Of a stretch of DNA of 64,000 nucleotides, positions 58,499-64,000 are shown piece by piece. The translations under genes and the position numbers were made by a program. The number at the start of each line of letters is the position of its first letter. The first letter of the stretch is position 1. The notes beneath the pieces are model-generated. The model was not told the origin of the DNA and did not search any database. It was given only the letters and a program-made list of their open reading frames with translations. Location: positions 56,923 to 120,922 of the forward strand of contig RQTK01000679.1 of the NCBI GenBank assembly GCA_003991915.1. Reading direction: 5' to 3'. Source of the DNA: Elysia chlorotica (lineage: Eukaryota; Mollusca; Gastropoda; Plakobranchidae).

Positions 58499-59836
58499 CT
58501 TTGTTGCTGTTATTTTATTTTGTTGTTGTTTTTTAATCTGAGGAGTTGGGGTAAAAACTGTTGACGTGTGGAGCTTCCTTAAACTGTACTACTACAGGAA
58601 AAAAAAAGGAATTAACCCCTCATTGAATGAATAGAGTAAATCGTTCTGACCAGTCAAAGCATATGCCACGTTCATGCCTTTGCTTTTTGTGTGGAAACCG
58701 GAGTACTTTCATAATTATGTATCTCTCCATCTGCCTCTTTTCCCCGTTCTATTTACCATCTATTTTTTCTTTCATACTTTACTTTCTTTTTTTTTTTTTA
58801 CCTTGTACTACATATACCACTCAATTATTCTATCAGTTCATACCTCTTCTATAGAATGAATAACAACTTTTGTAAATGTCTACCCCTACCCCCAATCCAA
58901 TTTCCCTCATCTGTTTTCTGCGAGTGTTTTCCTCAATATCTTCTCTAGTGGGAGCGCCGTAGTGCGTGCTATATTAAATGCATTTCACGCTGAGCGAGCT
59001 TTGATGCGGCTGGCTATATCTAGACCAGGCCCTCCATCTATTCACTGCCAGCGAGCTAAAGTTCATCAGAGAAAGGAAACAGCCCAGTCCCTCTCCAGGC
59101 CCTATGACATTTTCACCGTAATAAGACAGAGTACAACTCCCAAACACGCAGTGGCCAGCAATGGAAAAAAAGGAATGGGGTGGAAATGGAATTTATGGAA
59201 ATATTTTGGGGGAATTATGGACTCCAATAATATCAATCTTTACACTATGCTGGGTGCTGGGTCCGTTAGTCCTAAAAAGAATATGTATCTAGATAGACGA
59301 TGTGTGTTAGAGTGAGAGATAGAGAGAGAGAGAGACATAGAGAGCTAGATTGTCTGACGTAGAGAAAAAGAATACGACAGAGTGGAAAATTGTATTGTAA
59401 TGTCTAGAAAATGTAACATGTCTTGCGCAGGTCCAATTATTCTTCGTGGTTGAAATCAATGTTTTGTGGCATTTAAAAGTTGGAATCTACATGGTTAAAT
59501 ATATACTACTAAACTCCTTCGAGTCGTAGTATATTAAAAAAATTATTATTAATATTACAGATCCCTGTTGCTATTACCCATTCATGTCATTGTGTTAATT
59601 GTCTCGTTCGTAAAAGTTGCATCGGATGTTTCACTCCAAAACGATAAGTTCAGTCTCGTCTTATTCTAAGATATGCTGATCTAATGTCTCGTTCCAAGAC
59701 AAGTTTGTCTAGTGTCTGTGGTCTCAGTCCAAGACACTTGTGTCTGCTGTGGAGTGGGAAAGCTGTCTATAATCTGGTCGCCAGCCGGTGGGCTTGGGCT
59801 GTTTCTGACAGCTGGAGTAGGATTACTTTCAGTAGA

Positions 59837-59837
<1 letters not shown>

Positions 59838-59897
<60 letters not shown>

Positions 59898-59935
59898 TTC
59901 TCTCTCTCTCTCTTTCTCTCAATCTCTCTCGCTCT
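59838..59935. repeat. (CT)n microsatellite
   Basis: Pure CT to about 59888, then imperfect CTTT/CTAT-containing continuation. Confidence 0.93.
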
Positions 59936-60168
59936 CTCCCACTCTTTCTCACGCAAACGCAACCGTGACAACTTCTACCAACCGTTGCTGCCTCACTTTA
60001 GTTTGTCATTTTTGTTCTCACGTAATTATTTCTTTCTGCTTTGTCAATTGGCCTCATAACTCTTCCGAAGCATTACGTTCCCGGTCGGTTCAATGGGTTT
60101 AGGACTGGTTGCATAAAGGTTTTTTGAAAGCATTGAAATTTGTCTTGCTCAAATTAGTTTTTGTATGC

Positions 60169-60171
<3 letters not shown>

Positions 60172-60230
<59 letters not shown>

Positions 60231-60231
60231 C
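60172..60231. repeat. (CT)n microsatellite
   Basis: About 50 bp of pure CT on + with an imperfect tail. Confidence 0.93.
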
Positions 60232-60424
60232 CCTTTTCTCTTTATGTTATATCACTCTTTCTCGCCAGTTCACTTTTATTTTTTTTAAGATTACATTTAC
60301 ACCCCCTTTTCATCACCGCTAAAAAAGCATTAGGAAGAGAGAGACAGGCAGGCAGACAGATGTCCTAAAATCTGCTAGGCTCATAGTTATCAAATCTTAC
60401 AAACAAATCAATACCGTAAGATTT

Positions 60425-60494
60425 CCCCCCCCCCCCCCCCCCCCCCCGCCCCCCCCCACGACGACGACGTGAACCTCCCCCCCCCCCCCCCCCA
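60425..60494. repeat. Poly(C) runs around a (GAC)n core
   Basis: About 33 C with one G, then ACGACGACGACG, then about 18 C. The minus strand is G-rich and could form quadruplex or triplex structures; exact length is doubtful in any assembly. Confidence 0.9.
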
Positions 60495-60637
60495 ACAAAA
60501 CCGCGGTTGTTTGGCTGGAGATAATGGATTATGCTCTTGTCATCATAGCATGGTGATTTAAAAGATGATGTTACCGAGGCCATAGTGACTATCAATAAGT
60601 AATGTTGGCATTATCCGTGTTCTCTGAAATTCTCTTA

Positions 60638-60722
60638 TTCAGTCTTGGGGCCCGTCCACAATTATTATAGCCTTTATAGTGCTGACGTTGGACGTTGGAC
60701 GTTAAACTAACTCAACTACAAC
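60638..60722 (+). repeat. SINE 3' fragment, copy G
   Basis: TCAGTCTTGGGGCCCGTCCA, CAATTATTATAGCCTTTATA, and the 3' end GACGTTAAACTAACTCAACT with a TTGGACG duplication. Plus orientation. Confidence 0.7.
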
Positions 60723-61463
60723 CACAACGTGTTCCCGCCATACGCCAGATATCTTTAGACAGCTCTCCAATTAAAAAGATAGCAGAGCAGCGAGTTTGCT
60801 ATTCCCCTCCACACACACTTTTTTTTTCCTCCTTAAAATTGGTGTGTTTTCCCCACTTCCTTTTTATTCTTTTATGTACTTACCTCTATCCTTTCCTCCA
60901 CTTTTTTTTAGGTTCCACCCATTGTTTATATTTCATTGCAGCTTATTGTATATCTTAGAAACATTTTTTACCGTTGTCTTTTATGTGAGTTTTTCCCCCT
61001 TTCTTGTTTCACATCTTATCTACCCAGGGCTTATTTCCTATTACCCTTTCCCTCGGGGCCCAATCTTCTCAGCGGAGAAATGTGGTTCTGTAAACTGTGA
61101 ACCATATTTTCGAAGCAACTGCATCATTTCTCAGTCTTTGCTTAAACGCTCCAGAAAGATGTGAGGTGTCAGAGTTACCCTGTCACAACCCACCTCCGTC
61201 TCAAGTTTGATCTTGTTCCAACGTGAGTAGGAAGCAGCAGAAGCAGGAAGAGCACTCACTCATGTTTTATTTTATTGTAAACAACGTAGTGAGATAGAAC
61301 TCAACATCCCGCTAATGGGGTTGGGGAGGTTCGCCTCCAAATGGAGTTAATAAGACGCCTTCATATCAGGCAAACATCGTCAAGTTCACAGTCAAAGAAG
61401 TTAAATGGAGAACACGAATATTATATTTCTATGGAAATAAACTCAATCGTCGGTCTGGTTTCA

Positions 61464-61477
61464 CCCCCCCCCCCCCT

Positions 61478-61547
<70 letters not shown>
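61464..61547. repeat. Poly(C)/(CT)n microsatellite
   Basis: A C run followed by about 65 bp of pure CT on +. Confidence 0.93.
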
Positions 61548-61548
<1 letters not shown>

Positions 61549-64000
61549 ACATCTCTGTTTTCTCTACTCCTCTATTAGTGCTCTTGGGTCTCGATCATTC
61601 TAAACATCTATTGAGCGTGCCGACTCACATTCCCCTTGCCCTCCCTTTTTCTTTTTTTCCCTCCTCGCCCTTCGTTATCTCCCCCCTGCCAGCGTGCTGT
61701 TTCTAATTTCCTCCATTTTAGAAGTCCCCCAAGCAAAAATGCGCTAATGAGGTTTCCAGTAAATCTCGTTTTGCTTGGTATAGGGAAATGTAACAAGAGA
61801 AGGCAGCGTAGGGATTGTAGGGAGATAGGAAAAAGTAGATAAAGCTGTATTGTGTAGAAAGATGTGACAAGAGAAGCCGTGGTGGTGGTTGTTGTGTAAG
61901 GAGATGTGACAAGAAAAGCGGTGTTTGTGATTTGGGAAGGGACAAAGAAGGAAATGTGACATGAGAGACGGTAGGGTATTGGGAGATGTGAAAAGAGAAG
62001 CTGTGGTAGAGGTGTAGGGAGATACGACGAGAGAAGCCGTGTTGTTGTATGGTGTTGGTAGATGTGACGAGAGAATCTGAAGAAAGTTTCAGGGAGGTGA
62101 AATAAGGAAAGCCGGCAGTGCTTATGAGAAATATCTCTCAACGATAACTGTGCGAGTAGAGGTAATGGAGAGGAAAAATTTATACGGTTATAAAATACTA
62201 TAGTGTTCAAATGAGACCTTGGGATGAAGAGATAAAGCCATCACCCCACCCTTTTCCTTTTCCTACTTCCACCTATTTGCGATAAGAATAGAAAAGGAAA
62301 CGAGACAGTAACTAACTTTATAACTTTCCTTAACTCCTGACCCGTGAAATGGACAAAAAAGAACAGATCCAAACGACTGGATTAATATTTCCGAGTACCG
62401 AAGTGAACCGGACATGGCAAGTTAGTACAGGGTATAAAAAAATGAAATGAATGAAACTCAATGCCACTGATGAAATCTTAATGATGCAGGTTTATTCCGC
62501 CCCCAGCTTCTCCCTTTTCTCTGACAGTCGAGGGTGATAAGGATGTATGCCCTGTGGAGTGCATGCGCTGATCGATAGTCCGAGCTATAGCATTGATGGT
62601 AGATAGCCTGGCCCAAGTCAATAAGCAAATTAATACATTAGTGATGGAAAAAAATATGTGCGGCCATTTTACTATATGGGTAGAAAATTGGATGTTTTGT
62701 AAAAGGTGGCTGACAAAAAATAGAAGGGGGAACGGGAATCGGGTGTTGACTGAGGGGGAGGGGGCATCTGCATGTAGAACTGGTAGAAGATATTTTATCG
62801 AGGAATGGTGATAAACAAATCGATATAGATAGAAGCAGCGGACACTTTAATGGTTAGGAGTTAATTCTATTTGATAACAATAATAGGGACATCCTATGCC
62901 TGGGCGCTATGCCGAGCCGTATGTATTGTTTTTGTTTTGTTTATTCTTTGTTCCTTTTTTTAATCGTGAATTGTGACGGTTACATTGCCGCACGTTAAAT
63001 ATCATTTTTTATGCCCACCGCATGTTTGTCCGTCTCACAATCTGATGAATGAAATAAATATGATGGCCTTACATTTTGCTTACTTTTTTGTTTGAGAGGT
63101 ATGAATAATAAAGCAACTGAATCATGGCTGGTTTATCCTGAACTGGCAGAATAAATCACAATTTTGCTGGATACCCATTATGACTCGAATATATTGAATG
63201 AGAAAAGGTCGCTTGGGTAGAAGAAGTATAGATCGAGCTTCGAAGACGGTTGAGTTTCTTACTTAGAAACATCAAGCCAGACATCCTAACATAACATGGC
63301 AGCGGGTGATCAAATAGAGAATTTAATGGGCTCGTCATTTTCCTTCAAGACACAGAGAGGGGAGGGTAAAGAGAGCGAACTAGCTCAGTAGTACATTTTG
63401 TCACACAACATTATTATAAGAATGTCAGTCAAGACAGTCAATTTAGATGGCTATTTTTGCATGCATGTATTGCTTAACGCGTAAAATGACCTTAAAATGC
63501 ATGTAAGCTGGAGAACTCAATCAGTCTCAGTGGATTTCGTGTCGGAATAGGTAAACCAGCATGCTGCCAAATGTGTCCATAATGACCCTTAAGAAGTACA
63601 AGGGTTTAAACGGCGGCTATATTCTGGATCAATATTTTGGTCTTTTCGCGCTTATTACATGCGAGGGGGGAATGCGGCTATGGTGGAATATTGCTTTTTG
63701 TAATTAAAGAAAAAAGTTGGATTTTTTTTTTACTTTGGTGTGTCTAAAGTCGGTGTTTGGTGGATACTAGTTCGAGAGCGATCGCTATATAACAGGGGAG
63801 ACTGCTGCTGGGATTTGAGGGACCAGGACGAGGGATGACTGGAAATCAATAGAGCAGGAAATTGCCTGTCACTGTCTTCTCTTTTTCCAAATTCTTAAAG
63901 TTTCTTCATTTCCCTGTGCTCTTTATAGCTCTTTACTTCCTCGAGCAGCCTCCCTTGGTGGTTTTCTTCTGCCTTCGCCGTCTTGCTTCTCGTATCACTC

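Larger units (their letters stand above)
55547..64000 (+). other. SSBP intron 9 (continues past the window)
   Basis: At least 8.5 kb. No conserved downstream SSBP exon (the GHPNMGG-type segment) was found. It includes a possible alternative terminal exon (57245), a 237-bp tandem duplication, four long CT tracts, poly(C), SINE copy G and purine-rich degenerate repeats near 61780-62090. Frames seen at 58962-59315 and 61608-62210 are unrecognised and not supported as genes. Confidence 0.6.

Noticed and set aside
58962-59315. 117-codon plus frame in SSBP intron 9
   Set aside because: No recognisable domain, no supporting splice context, and flanked by simple repeats; length is compatible with chance.
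61608-62210. 200-codon minus frame
   Set aside because: Arises from degenerate purine-rich repeats (GAGATGTGACAAGAGAAGC-like units, about 35-60 bp apart) at 61780-62090; a low-complexity repeat, not a protein.

Overview
This is animal nuclear DNA. It is AT-rich, with short exons bounded by GT/AG in long introns, very many dinucleotide and trinucleotide microsatellites, many short local tandem duplications, and remnants of LTR and non-LTR retrotransposons and tRNA-like SINEs. A lophotrochozoan, most likely a mollusc and perhaps a gastropod, fits best: HtrL/YibB-like genes are common in molluscs and the repeat style is typical. The species cannot be fixed from the sequence.

Three protein-coding genes can be supported. 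(1) At the left edge, on +, the last coding exon of an HtrL/YibB-family protein (1-963). (2) On -, a complete ATG10 gene (autophagy E2-like enzyme), assembled here from six coding exons between 18214 and 10813. Its catalytic HPC motif is present, and one large exon adds a long Ser/Pro/Thr-rich segment. (3) On +, an SSBP/Ssdp gene (LDB1-binding transcriptional cofactor) with nine coding exons from 21885 to 55546, continuing beyond the right edge. HtrL and ATG10 are tail to tail. ATG10 and SSBP are head to head, with 3.7 kb between their start codons. As I recall, human ATG10 and SSBP2 are also adjacent and divergent, so this looks like an ancient conserved gene pair.

Region by region: 964-10800 is intergenic and UTR sequence holding a 5'-truncated RTE-like retrotransposon (5428-6731) flanked by a perfect 121-bp target duplication. 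ATG10 intron 2 (13046-15739) holds a rearranged Ty3-type LTR element (13251-15299). Most of its gag-pol has been replaced by an inverted copy of its own 5' end, which makes a palindrome with arms of about 610 bp; the whole lies between 98-bp direct repeats. The ATG10-SSBP interval (18215-21884) is dominated by (GTT)n, (CTA)n and (GA)n arrays. The SSBP introns carry a decayed non-LTR reverse transcriptase, at least seven fragments of one SINE family all in the same orientation, many (CT)n tracts, and tandem duplications of 80-237 bp.

The genes are not an operon. HtrL-type proteins have an uncertain sugar-transfer role, ATG10 drives ATG12-ATG5 conjugation in autophagy, and SSBP stabilises LDB1/LIM-homeodomain complexes. 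The most striking structures are the hairpin LTR element, two independent insertions with target duplications of about 100 bp, the conserved divergent ATG10-SSBP pair, and a pyrimidine strand bias that changes sign around that divergent region.
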